From Chitinophaga sp. HK235 (lineage in GTDB: Bacteria > Bacteroidota > Bacteroidia > Chitinophagales > Chitinophagaceae), in contig NZ_CP073766.1 in assembly GCF_018255755.1 (NCBI RefSeq), forward strand, positions 8,120,501 to 8,184,500: a stretch of DNA of 64,000 nucleotides, given 5' to 3'. The notes under the pieces are model-generated. The model was not told where the DNA came from and ran no database searches. It saw only the letters and a program-made list of their open reading frames with translations. The number at the start of each line of letters is the position of its first letter. Positions within the stretch are counted from its first letter, which is position 1. Below are positions 35,092-44,334 of the stretch, piece after piece. A program made the position numbers and the translations under genes.

Positions 35092-36024
35092 ATGACCAGA
35101 AAAATTGCCTTTATCCTGCCTCCGCTTGTGGAGCTGTTGGACCTGGCAGGGCCGGCCCAGGTATTCAGGGAAGCAAGCCTGATGGGTATTGAACTTGATA
35201 TAGCATTCTATGCTGTGGAGCAGCAACCTGCCAGTGCTGTGGGACTACCTTTGGGAAAAATCAGGAATTACCGGAAAGCAACCTTGAGCGAAGGCGATTT
35301 TATCTTTATTCCTGGTTTCTATTTTGAAGGCCTGAAAAGACGTCCTGGTATTGAATACTCATTTTTTCGCTGGCTGGGCGATTGTTCAGCCCGTAAAATT
35401 AATATCTGCTCGGTATGCAATGCAGCCTTTATCCTGGGCAGCGCTGGTCTGCTGGACGGCCGTGAGTGTACCACCCACTGGAGGAGTACTGATCTCCTGC
35501 AAAGCATGTTCCCCGCAGCCCGCGTACTTACCGATGTATTGTTCGTAAAGAGTGGGAATGTCTATACCAGTGCAGGCATTAGCTCCGGAATTGATATGGC
35601 CTTATCCATCTTGGAAGAATGGCTGGGGCCATTAGTGGCCAACCAGGTTTCCAGGGGACTGGTGATATACCACCGCAGGGGCGGTAAACATAGCCAACAG
35701 CATATCTACCTGGATTATAGGAATCACATCAACCCAAAGATCCACCAGGTGCAGGATTATATGATCAGCCATCTGGAGCTGTCCTTGACGGTGGAAACGT
35801 TGTCTGAACTTTTCAATAGCAGCTCAAGAAACCTCACCAGGATTTTTAAAGAAGCCACAGGCATAACGATCAACGAATATCTCACCCGTCTTAGGGTGGA
35901 AAAAGCGGGAACGCTGCGTAATAATCCTGAATACACAATCACTAAAATAGCTTCGGAGTGCGGGTTCAAGTCCGCCCGGCAATTACAAAGAATACTAAAA
36001 AAATATAGCAAAAGTGAAAAATAG
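35092..36024 (+). CDS. GlxA-like regulator: DJ-1/PfpI domain plus AraC HTH
   Basis: A 310-residue transcription regulator. Residues 4-190 form a DJ-1/PfpI (class I glutamine amidotransferase-like) domain with the nucleophile-elbow cysteine C109 in INICSVCNAAFILG and the partner sequence GRECTTHW. Residues 225-308 form an AraC DNA-binding domain (LTVETLSELFNSSSRNLTRIF and ITKIASECGFKSARQLQRIL). GlxA/FtrA-type regulators sense small metabolites and often control carbon or nitrogen catabolism. It overlaps the next gene by 11 bases; that gene encodes a second DJ-1-like protein, so the two are coupled. Confidence 0.88.
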   Translation: MTRKIAFILPPLVELLDLAGPAQVFREASLMGIELDIAFYAVEQQPASAVGLPLGKIRNYRKATLSEGDFIFIPGFYFEGLKRRPGIEYSFFRWLGDCSARKINICSVCNAAFILGSAGLLDGRECTTHWRSTDLLQSMFPAARVLTDVLFVKSGNVYTSAGISSGIDMALSILEEWLGPLVANQVSRGLVIYHRRGGKHSQQHIYLDYRNHINPKIHQVQDYMISHLELSLTVETLSELFNSSSRNLTRIFKEATGITINEYLTRLRVEKAGTLRNNPEYTITKIASECGFKSARQLQRILKKYSKSEK

Positions 36025-37198
36025 TAAAGTGACCTACGGCATCCTTCTGATTACTGGTATGACAATGATCTGGTTTTTTTATGCCTGTGCCCCTGTCCGG
36101 GAGTTTATGAGATGGAAAACATTTGAGGGTCATTCCACTTTCAGCTACCAACGCCCGGGTTTTGACTCCACCAAAGAGACGGTGATACTTGTTGCAGATA
36201 ATGAGGGAACTGAGATTTTCGACCTGATGGCGCCGTATTACCTGTTCAGCGCTACCGGAAAGGCAAATGTGTATGTGGTTGCAGAGAAAAAAGAACCCGT
36301 TATCATACGAAAGGGGCTTTTCCTGCTGCCGCATTTTTCTTTCGATGAATTCGATTCCACTGGTATCAATGCCAAGGTGATCGTTATTCCTAATTTGTCG
36401 GCGATGGATGCACGTCACCAAAATCCAAAGATCGTAAATTGGATTAAAAAACATTATCATGATTCTACTGTTATGCTTTCCGTTTGTGACGGCGCGCTGA
36501 CAGCAGCGGCGACTGGTATCTATGATGGCAGGCCGCTTACTGCCCATGCGTCTGATTACGCAGCCATCCGGAAGCAATATAATAAGCCACAATGGGTTGA
36601 TAACATACGCGTAACCCGCAGTGGAAGCCTGTATAGCACCGCAGGCGTTTCAAATGCCACGGATGGGGCACTTTTTATCATTGATACCCTTTGGGGGCAT
36701 CAAACGATGTTAGGGGTAAGCAAGTTGATCAACTATACGGCTTCTCCCCAACAAACAGCACATAAGAGTACTCCCATTGGTTTCGGTGATAAAATAGCCA
36801 TCGGCAAAAAAGTATTGTTCGGAAAAAACAGGCAGATCGGGGTATTATTGCAGGATGGTGCCAATGAGTTGGAGCTGGCTGCGGTATTAGATACGTATAA
36901 CCGGACCTTTCCTAAATCACTGGAAAGTGTAACATTGACAAGTAGCAGCATAACCACAGGCTATGGACTCACTTTACTGCCAACCGCCAGTTTGGATAAA
37001 TTCCATCCGGATGAGCTTCATGTTTTGTATCCGGATAAGCTTCCGTCAAAAATTCAATTCCTGTCAGAGCCTTCAGTAGTGGTTAGTTATGACCGGCAGA
37101 ACCCCCTGTATATCATAGACGCTTGCCTGAACCGAATCCAGCTGCAATATGGCCCAAGATACACCGAAGTGGTAAAGCGGTTACTCGACTATAACTAA
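36014..37198 (+). CDS. Membrane-anchored DJ-1/PfpI family protein
   Basis: A 394-residue protein starting at GTG 36014 within the end of the regulator gene. A hydrophobic N-terminal segment (about 8-24) is followed by a cysteine (C25), so it is anchored by a helix or possibly a lipid. The first DJ-1/PfpI domain covers about 54-235 with nucleophile C148 in MLSVCDGALTAA and GRPLTAHASDY. A second, partial DJ-1-like segment begins at about 263 (QIGVLLQDGANELELAAVLD) without a cysteine elbow. It may share a ligand with, or modulate, the regulator; that is inferred from the overlap and shared fold. Confidence 0.75.
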   Translation: MKNSKVTYGILLITGMTMIWFFYACAPVREFMRWKTFEGHSTFSYQRPGFDSTKETVILVADNEGTEIFDLMAPYYLFSATGKANVYVVAEKKEPVIIRKGLFLLPHFSFDEFDSTGINAKVIVIPNLSAMDARHQNPKIVNWIKKHYHDSTVMLSVCDGALTAAATGIYDGRPLTAHASDYAAIRKQYNKPQWVDNIRVTRSGSLYSTAGVSNATDGALFIIDTLWGHQTMLGVSKLINYTASPQQTAHKSTPIGFGDKIAIGKKVLFGKNRQIGVLLQDGANELELAAVLDTYNRTFPKSLESVTLTSSSITTGYGLTLLPTASLDKFHPDELHVLYPDKLPSKIQFLSEPSVVVSYDRQNPLYIIDACLNRIQLQYGPRYTEVVKRLLDYN

Positions 37199-37538
37199 AC
37201 CCTCTACAGTCCTTTTGGCGTCCTTTTCCGAATATGACGACACGACGTCAGGAAAGTAGTTTAACAATTGCCTCATGACATAAGAATATATATATTGAAG
37301 AGAGATTGTAATTTGTTCAACACTTGTGCAGATAAGATTTAAATGTTGATTTGACAATTATTTCGCGTGCATATATGAAAAACTTACTTGTCTTTCTGTT
37401 GGTATCCCTGCGATGGCAGTAGCTCAATCTTCCCGATTGCAATTATTTACCCCGGGTTAACCTGCCTGGTAAATACCTGCAGTAATCTACAGCATACGGA
37501 CTTATGATGATTGAAATCTGATATTCAAATTGAAGCTT
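37199..37538. other. Intergenic region with a gene scar
   Basis: This stretch lies between the DJ-1-like gene and the converging xylose-locus regulator. Its only recognisable content is a signal-peptide remnant at 37375-37460; the rest shows no gene or strong terminator. Confidence 0.4.
37375..37460 (+). pseudogene. Frameshifted signal-peptide remnant
   Basis: From ATG 37375 the frame reads MKNLLVFLLVSL, then a stop. A one-base shift continues as AMAVAQSSRLQLFTPG and a stop. The two pieces together look like a normal Sec signal peptide with an AQ cleavage site and 14 mature residues, the 5' end of a lost exported protein. Confidence 0.45.
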
Positions 37539-38441
37539 TTATTGTTCAGACAATATTCTATCATCATAGTCTACTGAAAAATGGATTGATGGATATTTTA
37601 TCATTTTTCTGAAAGTTGAGGGAGGGATAGACTTATATTTCAGAAACTGTTTATTAAAGTTTGGAAGCGTATTGAAACCGCTTTCGAAACATATTTCAAT
37701 CACACTTTTGTTAGTGTCCTTTAGGAGTTTACAGGCATAACCTATCCTGATTTCGTTCAGATAGTCGACATAGGTCTTTTTGGTGCTTCTGCGGAAATAC
37801 TTACAGAATGCAGGTATGCTCATGCTTACTACCGTCGATACTTCCCGGAGGCTGATTTTGTTCCGGAAGTTATTGTTGGTATATTGAAGTATCAAATCGA
37901 TTTCTTCCTGTTTTAAACTATAGGTAGCGTCTGGTGCCTGTGAGGATAGTGCTATGTGATCTTCTGATTCAGCCATCATATTCAGGCACTGGAAGAGGCT
38001 GATGATGCGCGCAAATCGTTGCTGATTTTCCAGATCCCGGATTATGCAGGCCATTTTTTCTCTATAATTACCGATTATCTTCAACCCCTGCGTAGCAGCT
38101 AGCAAAAGCTTCTTCAAATATATTCCTTCCGGTAAATTAATCAGATCGCTCCCCAAAAAGTTATCAGGAAATTGAATAACTACTGCGCTGGTAATTATAT
38201 CGCCGGACTTCTGAAAGGTATGAGGCAGATTGGGCGCAAGGAAGAAGATATCTCCCGGTCTGAAATCTCCAATATAATCTCCAACAAAAGCAGAGCCTTC
38301 ACCTTCCAAAATCAAAATGAGTTCATATTCATTGTGTTGATGCCAGGGTACTTCAAAGTTGGGCGTACGATAAGTTCTGGCTACAAAGGATGTATTTTCT
38401 GATAACGTGAGTTTCTCTATTAGCGGCTTCATGATATTCAT
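37539..38441 (-). CDS. AraC-family regulator of the xylose locus
   Basis: A 300-residue regulator. An N-terminal cupin sugar-binding domain covers about 25-90 (VPWHQHNEYELILILEGEG and FRPGDIFFLAPNLPH). A C-terminal AraC domain covers about 190-290 (ISLREVSTVVSMSIPAFCKYF and VIEICFESGFNTLPNFNKQF). It is transcribed away from xylulokinase and xylose isomerase, so it is the likely xylose-responsive activator; this assignment rests on context. Confidence 0.88.
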   Translation of the reverse strand: MNIMKPLIEKLTLSENTSFVARTYRTPNFEVPWHQHNEYELILILEGEGSAFVGDYIGDFRPGDIFFLAPNLPHTFQKSGDIITSAVVIQFPDNFLGSDLINLPEGIYLKKLLLAATQGLKIIGNYREKMACIIRDLENQQRFARIISLFQCLNMMAESEDHIALSSQAPDATYSLKQEEIDLILQYTNNNFRNKISLREVSTVVSMSIPAFCKYFRRSTKKTYVDYLNEIRIGYACKLLKDTNKSVIEICFESGFNTLPNFNKQFLKYKSIPPSTFRKMIKYPSIHFSVDYDDRILSEQ

Positions 38442-38852
38442 GAGTGTAAATATTATAATGTATTAGTGGCGGCGCCGGCGATGCTCGGGGAAATAATTTA
38501 TTTCGTTTCCAAACCGACATTGTCAGAAAACTAAGATATGAATTCTCAGTAAGTTATGTTCATCAAGGTGGAGAAAATAAGGAATGGATAGCACAATTGG
38601 AGAGCAAATTAAAAAGTATACCGGAATTTGCCGGAGCTGGCATGCCTTTCAGAGGGAGCAGGATTTTCTAAGCCTATCGTATATAATAGTTTATGTTTTG
38701 TAGATAATAGGAGTAGTCACGGGTGGTGCCGCCACGTACCTTTATTGCATCATATTTTATCAGATAACGTCCTGTCTTTAGCACTTGTTGGTTGGCAATG
38801 CACGTTGCTGTTATCTGTCTGTATGGCATTTTTATCTAATTGAATCAAATTA
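38442..38852. other. Control region between the regulator and xylulokinase
   Basis: This region must carry the promoters of the divergent regulator and xylose operon. An open plus-strand frame without an ATG at its start, about 38456-38671, has protein-like composition (FRFQTDIVRKLRYEF, then IAQLESKLKSIPEF) and may be a gene remnant. No TAnnTTTG box or exact operator repeat was recognised. Confidence 0.35.
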
Positions 38853-40334
38853 ATGGGTATGTATTTTATTGGTTACGATATTGGTTCCTCCTCCATAAAA
38901 GCTGCATTACTCGATGCGGATAGTGGCAGATGTATGGCATCTGCCATCAGTCCTTCCAGGGAGATGCCCATACAGGTACCCTATAAAGGATGGGCGGAGC
39001 AGGAGCCGGAAAGCTGGTGGCGGGAGATAATCGCCGCCACAGATTTATTAAGGCAACAAGTCCGGATTGATTCCTCCGCCATTGGTGGCATCGGTATTGC
39101 CTATCAGATGCATGGGCTGGTATGTGTAGATAAACAACAGCAGGTGCTGCGCCCGGCTATTATCTGGTGCGACAGTCGTGCTGTGCATATAGGCAATAGG
39201 GCATTCAATGCATTGGGAAAACAATATTGTCTCGATCATCTGCTTAATTCCCCTGGAAATTTTACGGCTTCCAAATTGCGATGGATATATGAAAATGAAC
39301 CACATATCTATGAACGCATTGATAAGGTCATGCTGCCTGGAGATTTCATTGCCATGAAGCTTACAGGCGATATATGTACAACTGTTTCCGGTCTTTCAGA
39401 AGGGGTCTTATGGGATTTCAAAGCCAATGCCATCAGCAGGAAACTATTGGACTATTATAATATAGATGAAAGCCTGATACCTGCTGTAGTGCCTGCCTTC
39501 GGCGTACAAGGGGCACTTACTGCCGCTGCTGCAGCGGCGTTACAGCTGCCAGCAGGCATACCCGTTACTTACCGTGCAGGTGATCAACCCAACAATGCTT
39601 TGTCGCTCAATGTGCTGAAACCCGGGGAAGCCGCAGCTACGGCAGGCACTTCGGGCGTAGTGTATGCCGTGCATGATAAACATGCATCTGACCTGCAAAG
39701 CCGTGTTAACACCTTCGTACACGTCAGCAATGATGAACAGCATCTCCGTGACGGCGTATTGATGTGCCTCAACGGGACAGGGATCGCCAATAGCTGGTTG
39801 AAAAATATGCTGGGTGATATTGATTACGCTGCTATGAACAGCGAAGCTGCTGCATGCGCTCCCGGCGCAGATGGCCTGCTGGTATATCCATTTGGCAACG
39901 GTGCAGAGAGGATACTGGGCAGCAGGCATATAGGCGCTTCCGTCAGATACCTGGATTTCAACAGGCATGGCCGGAGACAACTGTTGCGGGCTGTGCAGGA
40001 AGGGATCGTTTTTGGCCTTAACTATGGTTTAGAGATCATGTCCGCTATGGATCTTAAAATTCATCGGGTGAGAGCAGGCAATGCCAATATGTTTCTCAGT
40101 CCGCTATTCCGTGAAATATTTGCCAATACGGCCAACACTGTGATAGAACTGTATAATACTGACGGCGCGCAGGGAGCAGCGCGCGGAGCAGCTATAGGCG
40201 CGGGATATGTGAACATGGAAGAAGCATTCCGGGGAATGGAACGCCTGATGGTTGTTGAACCGGAAGCAACCCTTCAGGTACAGTACCGTGAAGTCTACGG
40301 TAAATGGCTCACCGAGTTGCGTTCAAAATTATAA
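38853..40334 (+). CDS. xylB: Xylulokinase (FGGY family)
   Basis: Phosphorylates D-xylulose to xylulose 5-phosphate for the pentose phosphate pathway. It has 493 residues. The FGGY N-terminal ATPase fold opens with YFIGYDIGSSSIKAALLD, contains AYQMHGLVCVD and IIWCDSRA, the catalytic Asp lies in YRAGDQPNNAL, and the C-terminal GGY-like end reads ARGAAIGAGY. The ATG at 38853 or 38859 could be the start. It is 43 bases upstream of xylose isomerase in the same direction. Confidence 0.92.
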   Translation: MGMYFIGYDIGSSSIKAALLDADSGRCMASAISPSREMPIQVPYKGWAEQEPESWWREIIAATDLLRQQVRIDSSAIGGIGIAYQMHGLVCVDKQQQVLRPAIIWCDSRAVHIGNRAFNALGKQYCLDHLLNSPGNFTASKLRWIYENEPHIYERIDKVMLPGDFIAMKLTGDICTTVSGLSEGVLWDFKANAISRKLLDYYNIDESLIPAVVPAFGVQGALTAAAAAALQLPAGIPVTYRAGDQPNNALSLNVLKPGEAAATAGTSGVVYAVHDKHASDLQSRVNTFVHVSNDEQHLRDGVLMCLNGTGIANSWLKNMLGDIDYAAMNSEAAACAPGADGLLVYPFGNGAERILGSRHIGASVRYLDFNRHGRRQLLRAVQEGIVFGLNYGLEIMSAMDLKIHRVRAGNANMFLSPLFREIFANTANTVIELYNTDGAQGAARGAAIGAGYVNMEEAFRGMERLMVVEPEATLQVQYREVYGKWLTELRSKL

Positions 40335-40377
40335 TACTGTTCATATGTACAATATATCATTTTAAAATCCACCTTTT

Positions 40378-41709
40378 ATGAGCATCACACTTGGAAATCA
40401 CGAATATTTTAAAGGTATAGGAAAGATCAGCTACGAAGGACCGCAGTCTGACAATCCACTCGCCTATAAGTGGTATGATGAAAACCGGATCATTGCAGGA
40501 AAATCCATGAAGGAACTTTTCCGCTTTGCAGTCAGTTACTGGCACACCTTCTGTGGTACCGGCGCTGATCCCTTCGGACCGGGCACCAAAAATTTCCCCT
40601 GGCTTGCATCCACGGATGCTGAACAAAGCGCAAAAGACAAGATGGACGCCGCGTTTGAGTTTATCACCAAATTGGGATTGCCCTACTACTGCTTTCATGA
40701 TGTAGATCTGATTGATGAAGGCGCAGATCTTGCTACCTACGAAAAACGTATGCAGCTGATAGTAGACTATGCCCGCCAGAAGCAGGCAGCCAGTGGCGTT
40801 AAGCTGCTCTGGGGTACGGCCAACGTATTCAGCCATCCAAGGTATATGAACGGTGCTGCCACCAATCCTGACTTCACCGTAGTGACCTACGCCGGCACAC
40901 AGGTGAAAAATGCATTGGATGCCACCATAGCATTGGGTGGAGAGAATTATGTTTTCTGGGGAGGCCGTGAAGGATACATGACATTGCTGAATACGGACAT
41001 GAAACGGGAGCAGGAGCATCTGGCGCGCTTCCTGTCCATGGCCCGTGACTACGCGCGGAAGCAGGGCTTCAAAGGAACATTCTTTATTGAACCTAAACCC
41101 TGCGAACCTACCAAGCACCAGTACGATTTTGACAGCGCCACTGTAATCGGTTTCCTGCGCCAGTATGGGCTGGAAAAGGACTTTAAATTGAATATTGAAG
41201 TAAACCACGCTACGCTGGCGGGTCATACTTTCCAGCATGAACTGCAGGTGGCAGCAGATGCCGGTATGCTGGGCAGCATCGATGCCAACCGCGGCGATGC
41301 GCAGAATGGCTGGGATACGGACCAGTTTCCGACAAACCTGAATGAACTCATCGAAAGTATGCTCATCATCCTGGAAGCCGGAGGATTCTCCGGCGGAGGC
41401 GTGAACTTTGACGCCAAAACCCGGCGTAATTCGACAGACCTGGAAGATATATTCCATGCGCATATCGGAGGCATAGATACTTTTGCGCGGGCCGCCGTAA
41501 TTGCAGAAAAAATATTGACACAAACGTCCTATAAAAAATTTCGCCGGGACCGCTACGCCTCATTTGATACAGGCAAAGGCCGGGAATTTGAAGAAGGGAA
41601 GCTTTCACTCGAAGACCTCCGCCACCTGGCCTTCGCGGGAGGAGCACCGGTACAGATCAGTGGAAAGCAGGAGTGGCTGGAGAATCTTATCAACAGTTGT
41701 ATCTTTTAG
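40378..41709 (+). CDS. xylA: Xylose isomerase
   Basis: A cytoplasmic metal-dependent isomerase, D-xylose to D-xylulose, of 443 residues, the class II length. Signatures: SYWHTFCGTGADPFG, the catalytic His in YYCFHDVDLI, LLWGTANVF, the metal-ligand Glu in FIEPKPCEPTKHQYD, IEVNHATLAGHTF and SIDANRGD. It forms an operon with xylulokinase; a xylose transporter is not in the window. Confidence 0.96.
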   Translation: MSITLGNHEYFKGIGKISYEGPQSDNPLAYKWYDENRIIAGKSMKELFRFAVSYWHTFCGTGADPFGPGTKNFPWLASTDAEQSAKDKMDAAFEFITKLGLPYYCFHDVDLIDEGADLATYEKRMQLIVDYARQKQAASGVKLLWGTANVFSHPRYMNGAATNPDFTVVTYAGTQVKNALDATIALGGENYVFWGGREGYMTLLNTDMKREQEHLARFLSMARDYARKQGFKGTFFIEPKPCEPTKHQYDFDSATVIGFLRQYGLEKDFKLNIEVNHATLAGHTFQHELQVAADAGMLGSIDANRGDAQNGWDTDQFPTNLNELIESMLIILEAGGFSGGGVNFDAKTRRNSTDLEDIFHAHIGGIDTFARAAVIAEKILTQTSYKKFRRDRYASFDTGKGREFEEGKLSLEDLRHLAFAGGAPVQISGKQEWLENLINSCIF

Positions 41710-41793
41710 CGAATGCCGGTACAAGAAGCGTACAAAGGAATAAATTGTATTTAAATCAGCTTCATCACATATATTGGAATAGTTCCGCTTTAA

Positions 41794-42081
41794 TCTGACA
41801 GTTAGGGTTAATTTTAAGTAACCACACTTATTCATTAACCCATAAACCGTCAGAAATGAATACAGTAGTAAAGTTAATTAAAAACAAGGTAGGGCTATTA
41901 AAATTAGCCGAAGAATTGGGTAATGTCTCCCAGGCCTGTAAACTGTTTAGCTATAGCAGAGACAGTTTCTACAGATTCAAAGAATTATACGACGAAGGAG
42001 AAGAATCAGCCCTGCAGGAGATAAGCCGTAAAAAGGCTATTCTGAAAAACAGAATAGAACCACAGATCGAAGAAGCGGTAG
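41794..42081 (+). mobile_element. IS481-type insertion sequence remnant (left end)
   Basis: The fragment runs from a likely terminal repeat at TCTGACAGTT (41794-41803) through the first 75 codons of the transposase and stops abruptly at the 3' end of the converging gene near 42082. AACCGTCAGA at 41845-41854 is a near-complement of the first motif, just before the ATG. No right end is present. Confidence 0.6.
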
Positions 42082-42140
42082 TTATGCTTCCGCTAATTGC
42101 CTTAATGCATATGCCTCATGCGGTAAGTCATACGGCTTAA
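41856..42140 (+). pseudogene. IS481-like transposase, N-terminal fragment
   Basis: The first 75 residues (KLIKNKVGLLKLAEELGNVS, then FSYSRDSFYRFKELYDEGEE and ALQEISRKKAILKNR) are the helix-turn-helix region of IS481-family transposases. After IEPQIEEAVV the reading frame passes into the antisense of the neighbouring gene and ends with an unrelated tail. The catalytic DDE integrase core is absent, so no transposition activity is possible. Confidence 0.85.
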
Positions 42141-44334
42141 ATATCTCAATAAGATTGACAAAGCCAGGATCCTTTGCTGTTAGATCCGCTGCTGCCAACA
42201 AGGCTTTCTTCCTGATCGGCGTAATATCTTCCAACGCAGTTTCATCATTGAACAATACATCCAAAATTGTACGGAGGTAACTGACCTGTTTCAATGAGTG
42301 CATAGCAGGTAGTGCGTCGATGAGTGGCTCCATATTCTTTTCCAATACATCTGGTCTGGATTTACGCAGCACCACTAAAATATATTCGTGTACGTTATCG
42401 ATGTCGCCAATGAAAGGCATCATGTTACCGTAGTCATCATCGAGTGCTTCATGATTGGCTAATGCATGTAATAACTCCGTCAGCCAGGCATCCTGGGCGT
42501 CTGCCTGGGTGAGTAGCACCAGCTGTACGGCCATCACAAAACGGACAAATGCATCTGCTTCAGTAGCAAGCGCAATAGAATAAGTTGCAAGCAGTTTATT
42601 GCTTTGATCCCTGATGGCATAAAAATCCGTCAGTGAATAGATGGCGTATCCTCTTCTGGTACTGCTGTGCTCCGTGTTTTGCCACTCATTTAGCAGGAAT
42701 TGCTCCGTAGCATCATTGCCAGCATATACCAGTATGTATTGCGCCATACGAGCAACGTCCGTATCATCGCTAATAGCCCACTGCAGAAGCGTAGGTTCCA
42801 AAGGAGCAATAGCCCCGATCAGCTCCGTATATAAATCACCCAGCTCACTGATATCAGTTAAGTCGAGGATGGTATACAGGAATTTTCCCAATCGCAGTTG
42901 CACGGCCGACAAGTGTTGATAGTGGGGAATCATGCGCGCCAGTATCGCTGCTACTTTGTATGTCGATGCATACACGGTGCCTTGTTGTTCTACCTCCTTC
43001 CAGAGCATTTCGTTGGCAAGGCTGGCTACTGTTTCGTCTTCCGAAAGCATGCCATTGATACCGATTGGCAGCTCGGCACCGCCATCGCTATGGTAGGCGT
43101 CGATGGTTTCCCAGTCGATGGCATCCAGCTCCTTTTGAAGGTATACGGGTACTTCCAGCGCATACAGTTTATGTTTGGCATTCAACTCCTCATAGTGCCG
43201 GTTGAACAGGACCTCCACACTTTCCCAATCGGTGCGGGTAGTATTAACATCATAACCACCCCAGGACGGTATAAAGGCATCCCATCTTATCAACCGGAAA
43301 TGATCATCCAGTTCTTCCGTTACGGTAAGTTGCCGTAATACTTGCCCAGCCAGGTCGTATAGGCGCCAGGTGCCAGTGCCATCATTATTATTGGTGAAGT
43401 CAATGAGTGTGCCACCCCCGGAAGCGTAGTAGACAGCACTTTGGGGAAAGCTGTGTTTATCGGGGGAGAGATGCCCTTCACAAACCAGTTCGCCGTTAAA
43501 ATATCTTCGCTTATGAACAGCTGACAACTCTTCCCGGCGTACGGAATAAAGCTCGCGGCCCGTTTTATCAAAATACGTGTTGGTTACGTCCTTTTTCTGG
43601 TTGCGATGAACCATCCGGACTTTTGCTACAGGCGTGGCTGTACCCCTGTAGTAGTAGCTGTTCTCGTAGTCGTTTGGATCGTCTTTATCATACAGATAGG
43701 AGATGCTTAACGCGCCTGATTCATACCTGTAGTCTTCCAGTACGCGACTGGAAGTGCTGTAAAGTCTTTGTACCACCGTGTTGCCGTCCAGATCCCATTC
43801 AAAATATTCACCAATATAATTGCCAATACGGGTATCGACCGTGCCCATTACCCAGTTGGTCGCTGAATAGGGTAATCTGACAAAATGCGCGCGTGCAGGA
43901 ACATTGGCGGGCCTTGCAGGCAACGGATCTCCATCAGAACTCACCTCATTATTATCTCTGTCGAAATAACGCTGGGCATTGTAAATGAATTCATCTACAT
44001 AGTCAAACTCCGCGGCCCACACATTAGCGCCGTTGTTGGGCGGAAAATATTCAGGAGTAGGATGGTCACTTTTTATCAGGCGCACCGGGCCTACATATTT
44101 ATCGCCGCCATACCATTCACCATCCTGTGATACAGTGCCATCGGGGTGAAAACTTTGAGTAGGGTAGGGAGGGGTACCATCACGGTAATCGATGGTTACC
44201 CAGAGGTAGCCTTCTATATGCCATTTTTTCCAAAGCCCAACACGTTGGTTGTTTTCATTGGTTTCGCCAAGCAGCCATTCTTTGTCCGCATCATTATAGA
44301 CGGCGCCTTCGGGTACAGTAACAGGTCTTTCCAT
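42082..44334 (-). CDS. Large MORN-like/HEAT-like repeat protein (unknown)
   Basis: A 750-residue protein without signal peptide or membrane helices that I do not recognise as a named family. Residues 1-320 have YwqK/MORN-like repeats: short strands with G-x-W/Y and DxDGN patterns (NNQRVGLWKKWHIEGYLW, FEWDLDGNTVVQRLY, FDKTGRELYS). Residues 380-750 are alpha-helical and HEAT-like, rich in Leu, Ala and acidic residues. YwqK repeats occur in antitoxin or immunity-type proteins, and large two-part cytoplasmic proteins like this accompany polymorphic toxins, but no toxin gene is adjacent. The stop TAA lies exactly at the junction with the transposase fragment, so the natural C-terminus may be lost. 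Confidence 0.65.
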   Translation of the reverse strand: MERPVTVPEGAVYNDADKEWLLGETNENNQRVGLWKKWHIEGYLWVTIDYRDGTPPYPTQSFHPDGTVSQDGEWYGGDKYVGPVRLIKSDHPTPEYFPPNNGANVWAAEFDYVDEFIYNAQRYFDRDNNEVSSDGDPLPARPANVPARAHFVRLPYSATNWVMGTVDTRIGNYIGEYFEWDLDGNTVVQRLYSTSSRVLEDYRYESGALSISYLYDKDDPNDYENSYYYRGTATPVAKVRMVHRNQKKDVTNTYFDKTGRELYSVRREELSAVHKRRYFNGELVCEGHLSPDKHSFPQSAVYYASGGGTLIDFTNNNDGTGTWRLYDLAGQVLRQLTVTEELDDHFRLIRWDAFIPSWGGYDVNTTRTDWESVEVLFNRHYEELNAKHKLYALEVPVYLQKELDAIDWETIDAYHSDGGAELPIGINGMLSEDETVASLANEMLWKEVEQQGTVYASTYKVAAILARMIPHYQHLSAVQLRLGKFLYTILDLTDISELGDLYTELIGAIAPLEPTLLQWAISDDTDVARMAQYILVYAGNDATEQFLLNEWQNTEHSSTRRGYAIYSLTDFYAIRDQSNKLLATYSIALATEADAFVRFVMAVQLVLLTQADAQDAWLTELLHALANHEALDDDYGNMMPFIGDIDNVHEYILVVLRKSRPDVLEKNMEPLIDALPAMHSLKQVSYLRTILDVLFNDETALEDITPIRKKALLAAADLTAKDPGFVNLIEIFKPYDLPHEAYALRQLAEA

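Noticed and set aside
38628..38843. A 71-codon plus-strand frame before xylulokinase
   Set aside because: Its composition is not protein-like (clustered Cys, His and Ser), and it overlaps the better-looking remnant frame in another phase.
41356..42140. A complete IS481 insertion with both ends
   Set aside because: Only the left end and the first 75 transposase codons are present; no right inverted repeat or target duplication was found.
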